Positions 35,022 through 44,248 of a stretch of 64,000 nt of DNA are shown here, one piece after another. The number at the start of each line of letters is the position of its first letter. The first letter of the stretch is position 1. The stretch is from Cupriavidus sp. WKF15 (GTDB taxonomy: Bacteria > Pseudomonadota > Gammaproteobacteria > Burkholderiales > Burkholderiaceae), in contig NZ_CP119572.1 in NCBI RefSeq assembly GCF_029278605.1, forward strand, positions 496,001 to 560,000. The letters are read 5' to 3'. Below the pieces are notes generated by a model that was not told where the DNA came from, made no database searches, and saw nothing but the letters and a program-made list of their open reading frames with translations. Made by a program: the position numbers and the translations under genes.

Positions 35022-36593
35022 TCAGTGCCGGAAATGCCGAGTCCCAGTCAACACCATGGCAATCCCCCTCTCATCCGCGGCAGCAATCACCTCATCATCC
35101 CGCATCGACCCACCCGGCTGAATCACGCAGGTCGCGCCAGCGTCCACCACCACATCCAGCCCGTCACGGAACGGGAAGAACGCATCCGACGCCACCGCCG
35201 AACCGGCCAGCGTCAAACCGGCATTCTGCGCCTTGATGCTGGCGATGCGTGCCGAATCCACGCGGCTCATCTGCCCCGCGCCGACCCCGAGCGTCATGCC
35301 GCCGCCGCAGAACACGATCGCGTTGGACTTGACGTACTTGGCCACGCGCCAGGCAAACATCAGGTCGTCCATTTCCTTGGGCGTCGGGTGGCGGCGCGTG
35401 ACCACGCGCAGTTCCGACGGCTTCACGTTCTTGGCATCCGGGCTCTGCACCAGCAGGCCACCGCCCACGCGCTTGAGGTCATACTGGTTGACACCCTTGC
35501 CCAGCGGGATCTCGAGCAGGCGCACGTTCTGCTTGGACGCGAACACGGCACGCGCGGCGGCGCTGAACGACGGGGCGATCAGCACTTCGACGAACTGCTT
35601 CGCCACGGCCTGCGCAGCGGCCTCATCGAGTTCCACGTTGAAGGCGATGATGCCGCCGAAGGCCGAGGTCGAGTCGGTCTTGAAGGCCTTGTCATAGGCT
35701 TCGAGCGCGCTGGCGCCGACGGCCACGCCGCACGGGTTCGCGTGCTTGATGATCACGCAGGCCGGCGTGGAGACGTCGAAGGACTTCACGCATTCCCACG
35801 CCGCATCGGCATCGGCGATGTTGTTGTACGACAGTTCCTTGCCCTGCAGCTGCACGTAGTTGGCCAGCGCGCCGTCCACTGCCTTCAGGTCGCGGTAGAA
35901 CGCGGCCGACTGGTGCGGGTTCTCGCCGTAGCGCATTTCCTGCACCTTGTCGAAGGCCAGGTTCAGCGTCTGCGGGTAGGCGCTGCGGCCCTGGTGCGAC
36001 TTGTCGGCACCGAGGCTGGTCAGGTAGTTGGTGATCGCACCATCGTACTGCGCGGTGTGCGCGAACACCTTGGTGGCCAGGCGGAAGTTGGTGTCGTAGC
36101 CGACCTTGTTGCCGTTGCCGCGCATTTCGTCGAGCACCACGGCGTAGTCGGCCGGATCGACGATCACGGTCACGTCGCGGTGGTTCTTGGCCGCCGAGCG
36201 CAGCATGGTCGGGCCGCCGATGTCGATGTTCTCGATCGCGTCCGGCAGCGTGCAGTCATCCTTGGCCACGGTCTGCTGGAACGGGTACAGGTTCACCACC
36301 AGCAGGTCGATCGTCGGGATGTTGTGCTCGGCCAGCGCGGCCATGTGCTCGGGCAGGTCGCGGCGCGCCAGGATGCCGCCGTGGACCTTCGGGTGCAGCG
36401 TCTTCACGCGGCCGTCGAGCATTTCGGGGAAGCCGGTGTAGTCGGCCACTTCCGTGACGGGCAGGCCGCTGTCGGCCAGCAGCTTGGCGGTACCGCCAGT
36501 GGAAAGCAGCGTGACGCCGAGCGCGTTCAGTTCGCGCGCGAATTCGACGATGCCGGTCTTGTCGGAGACGGAAAGGAGAGCTTGCTTGATCAT
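35022..36593 (-). CDS. purH: Bifunctional AICAR transformylase/IMP cyclohydrolase
   Basis: 523 residues, catalysing the last two steps of IMP synthesis. The N-terminal IMP cyclohydrolase domain (about 1-195) begins [20 protein letters not shown] and includes [16 protein letters not shown] and [20 protein letters not shown]. The C-terminal transformylase domain has the catalytic Lys-His in [15 protein letters not shown] and ends [14 protein letters not shown] [18 protein letters not shown]. It lies 22 bases downstream of fis in the dusB-fis-purH operon. Confidence 0.97.
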   Translation of the reverse strand: MIKQALLSVSDKTGIVEFARELNALGVTLLSTGGTAKLLADSGLPVTEVADYTGFPEMLDGRVKTLHPKVHGGILARRDLPEHMAALAEHNIPTIDLLVVNLYPFQQTVAKDDCTLPDAIENIDIGGPTMLRSAAKNHRDVTVIVDPADYAVVLDEMRGNGNKVGYDTNFRLATKVFAHTAQYDGAITNYLTSLGADKSHQGRSAYPQTLNLAFDKVQEMRYGENPHQSAAFYRDLKAVDGALANYVQLQGKELSYNNIADADAAWECVKSFDVSTPACVIIKHANPCGVAVGASALEAYDKAFKTDSTSAFGGIIAFNVELDEAAAQAVAKQFVEVLIAPSFSAAARAVFASKQNVRLLEIPLGKGVNQYDLKRVGGGLLVQSPDAKNVKPSELRVVTRRHPTPKEMDDLMFAWRVAKYVKSNAIVFCGGGMTLGVGAGQMSRVDSARIASIKAQNAGLTLAGSAVASDAFFPFRDGLDVVVDAGATCVIQPGGSMRDDEVIAAADERGIAMVLTGTRHFRH

Positions 36594-36615
36594 GGCTGTG
36601 CGAAACGCTTCAATT

Positions 36616-36849
36616 TCAAATTAAACCGTGCAGCTGCAGCTTCTTGCGCAGCGTATTGCGATTGATGCCCAGGTAGGCGGCGGCCAGCGACTGGTTGCGC
36701 TCGGCGCGCACCATCACGGCTTCGAGCAGCGGGCGCTCGACGGCCTCCAGCACCATGTTGTACATATTGGACGGCTCTTCGCCGTCCAGATCCCGAAAGT
36801 AGCTGTCCAGGCTGTCCCGGATGCATTGGTCGATAGCATTGCGGCTCAT
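36616..36849 (-). CDS. fis: Fis family DNA-binding protein
   Basis: A 77-residue nucleoid/regulatory protein, shorter than E. coli Fis (98) because the N-terminal beta-hairpin arm is mostly absent. The C-terminal helix-turn-helix is clear: [20 protein letters not shown] followed by [17 protein letters not shown]. Its ATG overlaps the dusB stop by 4 bases, the classic dusB-fis arrangement, so its level is set through dusB translation. It bends DNA and affects rRNA and other promoters in relatives. Confidence 0.94.
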   Translation of the reverse strand: MSRNAIDQCIRDSLDSYFRDLDGEEPSNMYNMVLEAVERPLLEAVMVRAERNQSLAAAYLGINRNTLRKKLQLHGLI

Positions 36850-37916
36850 GCGGCAAGCAACTCCCCTTTTTTGTTGTTGTTGTCCGTTTCATCTTCCCCC
36901 TCGCCCGCGCCGGCTTCATCGACATAGACCAGCCGGTCGGACCACTGCGCCTGCTCGTCGAAGAAGGCGTTGACCGCGGCGAGCTGTTCGCCGGTGGTCT
37001 CCAGCGTGTTCATGCGGTGCCGGAACAGGTTCGCGCCGCGCAGCCCGCGCGTGTACCACGCAATATGCTTGCGCGCGGTGCGCACGCCGGTGAACTCGCC
37101 GTAGAACGCATAGTGGTCTTCCAGGTGCGCGTTCATGATGGCGCGGATCTCGGCCACTTCCGGCGGCGGCAGCAATTCGCCGGTGGCCAGGAAGTGTTCG
37201 ATCTCGCGGAACAGCCACGGCCGGCCCTGCGCCGCGCGGCCGATCATGATGGCGTCGGCGCCCGTCAGCGCCAGTACCTGCTTTGCCTTCTGCGGTGTCG
37301 TGATGTCGCCATTGGCCACCACCGGAATGCGAATGGCGGCCTTGACCGCGGCGATGGTCTCGTACTCGGCATCGCCGTGGTACAGGTCGGCGCGCGTGCG
37401 GCCGTGGATGGTCAGCATGCTGATGCCCGCGTCTTCCACCATGCGCGCGATGCGCAAGGCATTGCGGTTCTCGCGGTTCCAGCCGGTGCGAATCTTGAGC
37501 GTGACCGGGACGCGGTCGCCCACGGCACCCACCACGGCTTCGACAATGCGGACCACCAGCGGCTCGTTCTGCAGCAGCGCGGAGCCCGCCGCCACGTTGC
37601 AGACCTTCTTGGCCGGGCAGCCCATGTTGATATCGATGATCTGCGCGCCGCGGTCCACGTTATGGCGGGCGGCCTCGGCCATCATGCCCGGCTCGGCGCC
37701 GGCGATCTGTACCGAGATGGGTTCGACCTCGCCGGCGTGGTTGGCGCGGCGCATGGTCTTTTCGCTTTTCCACAGCTGCGCATTCGACGCCACCATTTCC
37801 GACACCGCATAGCCCGCGCCCAGCTGCTTGCACAACTGGCGGAAAGGGCGGTCCGTCACGCCCGCCATGGGAGCGACGAACAGATTGTTGCGAAGTTGGT
37901 GTGGTCCGATCTGCAC
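36846..37916 (-). CDS. dusB: tRNA-dihydrouridine synthase B
   Basis: A flavin enzyme reducing uridine to dihydrouridine in tRNA. The conserved start of the fold, QIGPHQLRNNLFVAPMAGVT, lies at the beginning, the catalytic Cys is in INMGCPAKKVC, and IHGRTRADLYHG, VVANGDITTP and IMIGRAAQGRPW follow. No ATG precedes this block nearby. I propose the GTG at 37916, giving 356 residues; the open frame continues to a TTG at 38048 without conserved sequence. A C-terminal tail (about 325-356) is acidic and rich in Glu, Asp and Asn, unlike E. coli DusB. It leads the dusB-fis-purH operon. A TAGAAT box at 38075-38080 (minus strand) may be its promoter. Confidence 0.88.
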   Translation of the reverse strand: MQIGPHQLRNNLFVAPMAGVTDRPFRQLCKQLGAGYAVSEMVASNAQLWKSEKTMRRANHAGEVEPISVQIAGAEPGMMAEAARHNVDRGAQIIDINMGCPAKKVCNVAAGSALLQNEPLVVRIVEAVVGAVGDRVPVTLKIRTGWNRENRNALRIARMVEDAGISMLTIHGRTRADLYHGDAEYETIAAVKAAIRIPVVANGDITTPQKAKQVLALTGADAIMIGRAAQGRPWLFREIEHFLATGELLPPPEVAEIRAIMNAHLEDHYAFYGEFTGVRTARKHIAWYTRGLRGANLFRHRMNTLETTGEQLAAVNAFFDEQAQWSDRLVYVDEAGAGEGEDETDNNNKKGELLAA

Positions 37917-38202
37917 GTTGGGGTGGCGATTCCGGTGGCCATGGCTTCCGGCAGCACGCGCGTTGCGCAATGCGAAACAGGACGGCCCGGCTGCGTGGTT
38001 CTGGAGTGAAACGGAAAAACACGCCCGTGCCGAAACGGCTGTCGGCAATATTCACGGGCATGAGCGAGGGCTGGATTCTACCGCCAAACGACTGCTGCTG
38101 CCCAAGAATTGAGCATCAAGACAATAGGCGGAGTCTGAAAATACCTCGAACTGCTTAGCCGGAAAGTGGCGAAAGCCGCATGCGCGGCCTCGCAAGGGCA
38201 TC

Positions 38203-39441
38203 TCAGCGGCGCATGCCGAACATCATGTGCCGTGCCAGCGCGTGCTTGAGCGGCGCCAGGCAGGCCAGCGCCGCCAGCGATGCCCCGCGCGCATGCGCGG
38301 CCAGCGGGTAGTTGACGCCGAACGCACGCGGCAACAGGTCCGTCACGCCGATGGTCACAGCCCGGTCCACGCGGTGCCGTGACGCAAACGCCTGCAGCGC
38401 GCGCGGCGTGCAGCCGGTGCGCAGCGAGTCCGCGAGCGCGAAGGCATCGCGCAGTCCCAGGTTGAGACCCTGGCCCGCCACAGGATGCAGGGTCTGGGCG
38501 GCATTGCCCACGGCCGCGATGCGGCCATCGACCGTCACCGGCGCCGCGTTGAGCCCGAGCGGGAATGCGTGGCGTTTGCCGGCAAGCATGAAGCGGCCCA
38601 GCCGGTCGCCGAACGCCTCGCCAAGCTCGGCCGCGAAGTCGGCGTCGGACAGCGCCAGCCGCCGCGCGGCCTGTTCGGGCGGGCAGCACCAGACCAGCGC
38701 GTAGCCGTCGACGCCATGCTCGTCGTAGGGCAGCAGCGCCAGCGGCCCCTCGGCCGTGAACCGCTCCCAGGCCCAGCCCGGACGCGGCCGCGAGCAGGCC
38801 ACGTGACCGATCACCGCAGTCTGGCCGTAGTCGCGGTGCCGCGCGCCGTGCCCCGCATGCGCGGCCTGCTGGTGGAACAGGCCGCCTTCGGCCTGCACGG
38901 CGATGCGCGCGGCAAAGCGCGCCGGCCGCCCATCGGCCGTCGTGCCGGCAAGGTGCACCGCGCCGGCCATGGCGTCCAGGCCGTCGAAGTCCCCGCCGAT
39001 CAGCGGATCCTGCCGCAATTCGTCGATGCGCGTCTCGAATACGCGCAGCAGGCGCGATGCGCCGGCCTGCTGGACTGCACGGCCCAGTGCGCGCTCCAGC
39101 ACATTGCACAGCTCGCCATAGCGCACCACATAGCCGAGCGCGGGCACGCCGTAGTCGTCATGGTGGAGCTTCACATGGCCGAGATGGCCGCGCTGCGAGA
39201 CATGGATATGCTCGATCGCCGTGCCGGCAACCGGCCAGGCACCGATCTGCTCCAGCAGCTGCCGGCTGCCATGGGATAGCGCGATGGCGCGCGGGTCGCG
39301 CGCGGCCCGCGCCGGCGTGGCGGCATCGATGAGCGAAATGCGCCAGTCGGTCGCCAGCAGCAGCTGGCAGGCCAGCGCCAGGCCCACCGGCCCGCCGCCG
39401 ACGATGGCGATGTCCCGGACTTCAGGCTCGGCCTGCGTCAT
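38203..39441 (-). CDS. ubiH: Ubiquinone biosynthesis hydroxylase UbiH
   Basis: A 412-residue FAD monooxygenase, probably 2-octaprenyl-6-methoxyphenol hydroxylase. The N-terminal dinucleotide fold is IAIVGGGPVGLALACQLLL. The second FAD motif is VGNAAQTLHPVAGQGLNLGLRDA, where the NAAQTLHP form is characteristic of UbiH. I start at MTQAEPEVRD (ATG 39441), which overlaps the stop of the upstream gene by 20 bases. It works on ubiquinone precursors at the inner membrane. UbiF and Coq7-type alternatives are less likely given the motif. Confidence 0.88.
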   Translation of the reverse strand: MTQAEPEVRDIAIVGGGPVGLALACQLLLATDWRISLIDAATPARAARDPRAIALSHGSRQLLEQIGAWPVAGTAIEHIHVSQRGHLGHVKLHHDDYGVPALGYVVRYGELCNVLERALGRAVQQAGASRLLRVFETRIDELRQDPLIGGDFDGLDAMAGAVHLAGTTADGRPARFAARIAVQAEGGLFHQQAAHAGHGARHRDYGQTAVIGHVACSRPRPGWAWERFTAEGPLALLPYDEHGVDGYALVWCCPPEQAARRLALSDADFAAELGEAFGDRLGRFMLAGKRHAFPLGLNAAPVTVDGRIAAVGNAAQTLHPVAGQGLNLGLRDAFALADSLRTGCTPRALQAFASRHRVDRAVTIGVTDLLPRAFGVNYPLAAHARGASLAALACLAPLKHALARHMMFGMRR

Positions 39442-39898
39442 TGCCGGCGCTCCCGTCCGTATCAAGATCCGGCGCCTGCTCAGCCGCGCCGCGCTTCCAG
39501 CAGATTGCATCGGAGCGCGACTTGCCGGCTTCGGCATCGCGCAGCGCGTTGTCGAGCTTCTGCTGGTTGAAGCCGGGCAGGGCCTGCAGGCGCTCCAGCA
39601 GTGCGCTGGCGTTGGCCGCGTCCATCGGCGCGACGCAGCCCTGGCCGCTGTCGGGGGCGCCCACCATGATCAGCCAGGCTTTGCCGGCCCAGGGTGCAAC
39701 CTTGGAAACACGCACCACCACGCGTTCGAGCGAATCCCACATGACCTCCTCGCGCTGGCCGTCGGGGCGGTGCACCACCACGCGGTCGTCATAGAGGTTG
39801 AGCACGAACGGTTCGTTCGGATCGACGTGGCGTCTCGTGGGCGCATTGTGCGGCGTTCCGGCGCTGCCGGGGAACAGTCGTCGCAACCAGCCGATCAT
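39422..39898 (-). CDS. Conserved protein of unknown function between pepP and ubiH
   Basis: A 158-residue cytoplasmic protein without signal peptide or membrane helix. The start ATG at 39898 overlaps the pepP stop by 4 bases (ATGA), and its end overlaps the ubiH start by 20 bases, so translation of all three seems coupled. The central part, PFVLNLYDDRVVVHRPDGQ followed by EEVMWDSLERVVVRVSK and KAWLIMVGAP, looks like a small beta-barrel (PH-like) fold. Then comes a helix LLERLQALPGFNQQKLDNAL and a low-complexity tail. I do not recognise a characterised relative. Confidence 0.8.
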   Translation of the reverse strand: MIGWLRRLFPGSAGTPHNAPTRRHVDPNEPFVLNLYDDRVVVHRPDGQREEVMWDSLERVVVRVSKVAPWAGKAWLIMVGAPDSGQGCVAPMDAANASALLERLQALPGFNQQKLDNALRDAEAGKSRSDAICWKRGAAEQAPDLDTDGSAGNDAGRA

Positions 39899-41289
39899 GC
39901 CTTGCCTCCGCCTGTGCTGTTGCGGTCCCGCATCAGGGCTTCGATCTCGTCGGCCTTGACCGGCACGCCGCGCGTGATGATCTCGCAGTCGCCGCTGGTG
40001 ACCACGGCATCGTCCTCGATGCGGATGCCGATATGCCAGTAGCGCTCGGGCACGTCCTCGGCCGGACGCACGTAGATGCCCGGTTCCACGGTCACGACCA
40101 TGCCCGGTTCCAGCGGCCGCCACGGACGTTCGCCATTCCCGTCGGCCGCGGCGGCCCGGTATTCGCCCACGTCATGCACGTCCATGCCGAGCCAGTGGCC
40201 GGTGCGGTGCATATAGAAACGCCGGTAGCTGCCGCTCGCCAGCACGTCGTCGAGCGTCCCTTCCTTGTTGCGGTCTAGCAGGCCGGTGTCGAGCATGCCC
40301 TGCGCGAGCACGCGCACCGCGGCATCGTGCGGCACGTTGTAGGGCACGCCGGCGCGCGTCTCGGCAATGGCGGCATCCTGCGCGGCCAGCACGAGGTCAT
40401 ACAGCTCGCGCTGGGCCGGCGAAAAGCGACCGGACACCGGGAAGGTGCGGGTGATGTCGGAAGCATAGCCGTCCAGCTCGCAGCCGGCATCGATCAGGCA
40501 CAGGTCGCCGTCGCGCAGTTCGGCGGGACCCGCGCGGTAGTGCAGCACACAGGCATTGGGGCCGGCCGCGACGATCGAGTTGTAGGCCACGCTCTGCGCG
40601 CCGTGGCGGCGGAATTCGTACAGCAGCTCGGCTTCGAGATGGAACTCGCGCAGGCCATGACGGCTTGCCTGCATGGCCCTTACATGGGCGCCCGCGGAGA
40701 TTTCCCCGGCGCGGCGCATGGTGGCCAGTTCGCCCGCATCCTTGATCAGGCGCATCTCGTCGAGCAGCGTGCGGATATCGACCGCGACCGCGGGCGCCGC
40801 TACGCCGGCGCGGCCCTGCATGCGCACCGCATCCAGCCAGCGGCGCATCTGCATGTCCGTGCGCGTCGAAGCGGCCAGCGGATAGGCGAGCTGCGCACGG
40901 TTGGCAAGCAGGCCCGGCAGGATGGCGTCGATCTCTTCGACCGAATGGGCTTCATCGAAGCCGAAGGCCGCGCGTGCACCGTCGGGGCCGTAGCGGAAGC
41001 CGTCCCAGATCTCGCGCTCTTCATGCTTCGGGCGGCAGAACAGGATGCTGCGGTCGGCTTCAGTGCCCTGGCCGGCGACCAGCACCAGCACGGATTCGGG
41101 CTCGGTGAAGCCGGTCAGGTAATAGAAATAGCTGTCGTGCCGGTACGGATAGTCGCTGTCGCGGTTGCGCATGGCTTCCGGCGCCGTGGGCAGGATGGCC
41201 ACGCCACCGCCGGCGGCGCGCAGGTGCTGCAGCACGCGGGCGCGGCGGTCGCGGCAAGACGCCAGGAGGGCGGTATCGGGAGAGGACAT
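39895..41289 (-). CDS. pepP: Xaa-Pro aminopeptidase (aminopeptidase P)
   Basis: A 464-residue pita-bread metalloenzyme releasing N-terminal residues before proline. The N-terminal domain (about 1-175) has the YPYRHDSYFYYLTGFTEPES pattern. The catalytic domain shows the dimanganese ligands in LIDAGCELDGYASDITRTFP (two Asp), HRTGHWLGMDVHDVGEY (His), VTVEPGIYVRP and IRIEDDAVVT (two Glu). It is cytoplasmic. In many proteobacteria pepP lies directly before ubiH, as here with one small gene between. Confidence 0.95.
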   Translation of the reverse strand: MSSPDTALLASCRDRRARVLQHLRAAGGGVAILPTAPEAMRNRDSDYPYRHDSYFYYLTGFTEPESVLVLVAGQGTEADRSILFCRPKHEEREIWDGFRYGPDGARAAFGFDEAHSVEEIDAILPGLLANRAQLAYPLAASTRTDMQMRRWLDAVRMQGRAGVAAPAVAVDIRTLLDEMRLIKDAGELATMRRAGEISAGAHVRAMQASRHGLREFHLEAELLYEFRRHGAQSVAYNSIVAAGPNACVLHYRAGPAELRDGDLCLIDAGCELDGYASDITRTFPVSGRFSPAQRELYDLVLAAQDAAIAETRAGVPYNVPHDAAVRVLAQGMLDTGLLDRNKEGTLDDVLASGSYRRFYMHRTGHWLGMDVHDVGEYRAAAADGNGERPWRPLEPGMVVTVEPGIYVRPAEDVPERYWHIGIRIEDDAVVTSGDCEIITRGVPVKADEIEALMRDRNSTGGGKA

Positions 41290-41368
41290 AGGATTGCCAA
41301 CTGGATGGGGGAATGCATCAGATTCTAACGCCGCCGGGGCACCAGGCCCGGCAGCGCCGGCAGGCGAC

Positions 41369-42106
41369 TCAGGCGCCGCCTGCGGTGGCGGTGCCGCGCG
41401 CGGCGACGGCGTCGTTCAGCGCGGCCAGCTGGGCCGGCGTGCCGACGTTTTCCCAGCAGCCCTCGAAGCGCTCGCCGCTGGCGGTGCCCGCCGCGATGGC
41501 GGCGCGGTAACAAGGCGTCATGGCCACCTTGGTGCCGGGGACGATATCGCTGAACAGGCGCGTGTCATACAGGCCGATATTGCCGAAGGTCAGGCGCTCG
41601 GCGCCCGGCGCCGGGTCGAGCGCCAGCCGGCCATCGGGCCGCAGGGCGAAGTCGCCGGCCGGGTGGAAGGGCGGGTTGGGCACCATCACCAGGTGCATGC
41701 GCGGGGCTGGCGCGCCGGCCATCTCGCGGGCACGCGGCAGCAGTGTGCGGAAATCGTACTCGCAGAAGATATCGCCGGAAACGGCCAGGAAAATCTCGCC
41801 GCGTTCAGGAGCCTGTGACAGCAGAGGCAGCGCCTTGGCGATGCCGCCGGCCGTCTCCAGCGCGCTGCCCTCGGCGGAGTAGGCGATGCGCACGCCAAAG
41901 CGGCTGCCATCGCCAAGCGCGGCCTCGATCTGCTCGCCGAGCCAGGCATGGTTGATGACGATGTCGCGCAGCCCGGCACGCACGAGTGCCTCGATCTTCC
42001 AGACGATCAGCGGCTTGCCGCCTACGGACAGAAGCGGCTTGGGGCAGGTATCGGTCAGCGGACGCATGCGGTCGCCGCGGCCGGCGGCGAAGATCATGGC
42101 TTTCAA
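41369..42106 (-). CDS. murU: N-acetylmuramate alpha-1-phosphate uridylyltransferase (MurU)
   Basis: A 245-residue nucleotidyltransferase that makes UDP-MurNAc from MurNAc-1-phosphate, bypassing de novo MurA/MurB. The Rossmann start KAMIFAAGRGDRMRPLTD has the G-x-G-x-R signature. PKPLLSVGGKPLIVWKIEAL, the metal-binding SGDIFCEYDF and GNIGLYDTRLF follow. I choose the TTG at 42106, which overlaps the azlD stop and has GGAG eight bases upstream; ATG at 42097 is the alternative. Its usual partner amgK lies upstream on the same strand but is separated from it by azlC and azlD. Mannose-1-phosphate guanylyltransferase would be a common misannotation. Confidence 0.88.
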   Translation of the reverse strand: MKAMIFAAGRGDRMRPLTDTCPKPLLSVGGKPLIVWKIEALVRAGLRDIVINHAWLGEQIEAALGDGSRFGVRIAYSAEGSALETAGGIAKALPLLSQAPERGEIFLAVSGDIFCEYDFRTLLPRAREMAGAPAPRMHLVMVPNPPFHPAGDFALRPDGRLALDPAPGAERLTFGNIGLYDTRLFSDIVPGTKVAMTPCYRAAIAAGTASGERFEGCWENVGTPAQLAALNDAVAARGTATAGGA

Positions 42107-42426
42107 ATCAGGGTCTCCATGGCGAGCAGGGCGGCCATGCCGCCGACGATGGTCCAGCCGATGCTGCGCGTGCGCGCAGCGATCACGATAGCAACCAGGC
42201 CGGCAACCAGCCTTGCGTTGAGCGGGCTTACGTAAAGTTCGCCGCCGCGCATCAGCAGGTCGGGGGCGATCAGCGCGGACAACATGGCGGCCGGCACGAA
42301 CTGCAGCGCGGTGCGGAACCACGCCGGCAGCCGCACGCGGCCTTCGACCGCGATGAACGACAGGCGGATCAGGAAGGTGGCGAGCCCGGCGCCAATGAAA
42401 ACCCACAGCAAGGTCAGCGAGTTCAT
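42103..42426 (-). CDS. azlD: AzlD family branched-chain amino acid exporter subunit
   Basis: A 107-residue hydrophobic protein with about four helices: LTLLWVFIGAGLATFLIRLS, FVPAAMLSALIAPDLLM, NARLVAGLVAIVIAAR and SIGWTIVGGMAALLAME. It is the small partner of AzlC (compare YgaH with YgaZ in E. coli, a valine exporter). Its ATG overlaps the azlC stop by 4 bases, and its stop overlaps the murU TTG start. Confidence 0.92.
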   Translation of the reverse strand: MNSLTLLWVFIGAGLATFLIRLSFIAVEGRVRLPAWFRTALQFVPAAMLSALIAPDLLMRGGELYVSPLNARLVAGLVAIVIAARTRSIGWTIVGGMAALLAMETLI

Positions 42427-43199
42427 GCGGGCTCCTTGCCGACGGTGGCGTTCTTGCTGGCCGGACGCTTGCTGGACAGGTTGCCGCGGCCGAGCAGCAG
42501 CATGCCGGCGGCAATGCCGCCGAGTGCGGCGACCATCAGCCCGAGCTTGTGCGGCATGCCGAAGCAGGCCACCGCAAGGGCTGACGCCACCAGTGCCGCG
42601 GCGACCTGCGCGCGGTGCCTGAGCCCCGGCACGATGATGCCGATGAAGGTCAGCGGCAGGAAAAAGTCCAGCGGCCAGTCGCGCGGCACCTGGGCGCCGA
42701 CCAGCACGCCGGCCAGCGTCGACAGCTGCCAGCTGGCCCACAGCGCGAAACCGCCGCCGAAGTAGAACCAGTGGCGGTAGCGCTGGCGCGGTCCGGTGTC
42801 GGCCAGCCGGTGCGTCATGGCGGCAAAGGCCTCGTCGGTCAGTAGGTAGGCGACCAGTGCCTTCCAGCGGCGCGGCAGGTGTGCCAGCGTAGGGGCGATG
42901 GTGGCGGAGTAGAGCGCATGGCGCAGGTTCACCATGGCCACCGTGACGGCGATGACCAGGGCCGGTGTGCCGGCCGACCAAAGTTGCGTCAGGATCATCT
43001 GCGATGCGCCGCCGAAGACGATGGCGCTCATCGCGCAGGCCAGCCAGGCGGGCATGCCGGCGCCGACCGCCAGCACGCCATAGATCAGGCCGAACGGCAC
43101 CACGCCCAGCAGCATCGGGGCGAGCGCGCGCACGCCGGCCCACCATTCGCCCGAGCGTGTGATGGCGGGCAGGTTGTCGGGAGGCTCCGGTGGGGGCAC
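42423..43199 (-). CDS. azlC: AzlC family branched-chain amino acid exporter subunit
   Basis: About 258 residues with seven or eight helices. It carries the family stretch LLGVVPFGLIYGVLAVGAGM and SAIVFGGASQMILTQLWSAG, then LRHALYSATIAP and LTDEAFAAMT. The start is uncertain: GTG at 43199 is the first candidate after the amgK stop (14 bases), and no ATG lies before the first helix. With AzlD it should export valine or similar amino acids. It is embedded between amgK and murU. Confidence 0.9.
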   Translation of the reverse strand: MPPPEPPDNLPAITRSGEWWAGVRALAPMLLGVVPFGLIYGVLAVGAGMPAWLACAMSAIVFGGASQMILTQLWSAGTPALVIAVTVAMVNLRHALYSATIAPTLAHLPRRWKALVAYLLTDEAFAAMTHRLADTGPRQRYRHWFYFGGGFALWASWQLSTLAGVLVGAQVPRDWPLDFFLPLTFIGIIVPGLRHRAQVAAALVASALAVACFGMPHKLGLMVAALGGIAAGMLLLGRGNLSSKRPASKNATVGKEPA

Positions 43200-43213
43200 T
43201 GCGCGGGCCCCGC

Positions 43214-44248
43214 TCAGAACGTATAGCCGGCCGGGCTGGCGACGCCCTCGAGCGCGTCGAGCAGGCGGATCAGCTTGCGCAGCTCGGTGTAGCGGCCCGC
43301 GACCTGGCGCGTGTACTTGAGCACAAGAGGCAGGTTGGCGAGGTAGCCGTCCTTGCCGTCGCGGTGGTACAGGCGCGCGAAGATGCCAAGCACCTTCAGG
43401 TGGCGCTGCAGGCCCATCCACTCGAAATCGCGGTAGAACTCGCCGAAATCGGCATTCACCGGCAGGCCGGCCTTGCGCGCACGCTCCCAGTAGCGGATCA
43501 GCCAGTCGAGCTGCTGCTCCTCGTCCCACTCGATATAGGCGTCGCGCCACAGCGAGACCGCGTCGTAGGTGATCGGGCCGATCACGGCGTCCTGGAAATC
43601 GAGCACGCCGGGGTTGGCGCTGCCGGGCATCACCATCAGGTTGCGCGAGTGATAGTCGCGGTGCACGTATACCTGCGGCTGCGCCAGGATGTTGGCAAGC
43701 AGCACATCCATCACTTCGCGTAGATCGGCCTGCTGGGCTTCGGTGAGCGTGGCGCCCAGGTGCTTCGCGATGTACCACTGCGGGAACAGGTCCAGCTCGC
43801 GCTGCAGCAGGGCACGGTCGTAGGCCGGCAGTTCGCCGGCCCGAGTGGCGGCCTGGATGCGTACCAGCGCGGCGGCCGCGTCGGCATACATGCCGCTTGC
43901 GGAGGAGTCGTCGAGCCGGGACAGGTAGGTCTGGCTGCCGAGATCGGCCAGCAGCAGGAAGCCCTGCCCCAGATCCTGTGCCAGGACCGTGGGCACCGTG
44001 ACGCCGGCGTCGCCGAAGAGTGCCGCGACATGGATGAACGGCCGGCAGTCCTCATGCGTGGGCGGCGCATCCATCACGATAGCCGTCGGGTGCGCGGCGT
44101 TGGCCGTGCTGACGCGGAAGTAGCGCCGGAAACTGGCGTCGGACGAAGCGGGAGTGCAGGAATCGGGGTCGACGGACCAGTCCGGACCGAGTCCGGACAC
44201 CCAGGATTTGAGCTGGTCCAGGCGTGGGTCGTGGGGAAGTGCTGCCAT
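43214..44248 (-). CDS. amgK: N-acetylmuramate/N-acetylglucosamine kinase AmgK
   Basis: A 344-residue aminoglycoside-phosphotransferase-fold kinase that makes MurNAc alpha-1-phosphate in cell-wall recycling. The start ATG at 44248 follows CTTTCCGGC. Catalytic motifs are VYVHRDYHSRNLMVMPG (Brenner motif, H-x-D-x4-N) and GVLDFQDAVIGPITYDAVSL (DF-x-D). The N-terminal SSDASFRRYFRVS is the nucleotide loop. It is divergent from lptD, as in Pseudomonas where amgK-murU lie beside lptD-surA. Together with murU and anmK it makes a nearly complete recycling route in this window. Confidence 0.92.
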   Translation of the reverse strand: MAALPHDPRLDQLKSWVSGLGPDWSVDPDSCTPASSDASFRRYFRVSTANAAHPTAIVMDAPPTHEDCRPFIHVAALFGDAGVTVPTVLAQDLGQGFLLLADLGSQTYLSRLDDSSASGMYADAAAALVRIQAATRAGELPAYDRALLQRELDLFPQWYIAKHLGATLTEAQQADLREVMDVLLANILAQPQVYVHRDYHSRNLMVMPGSANPGVLDFQDAVIGPITYDAVSLWRDAYIEWDEEQQLDWLIRYWERARKAGLPVNADFGEFYRDFEWMGLQRHLKVLGIFARLYHRDGKDGYLANLPLVLKYTRQVAGRYTELRKLIRLLDALEGVASPAGYTF

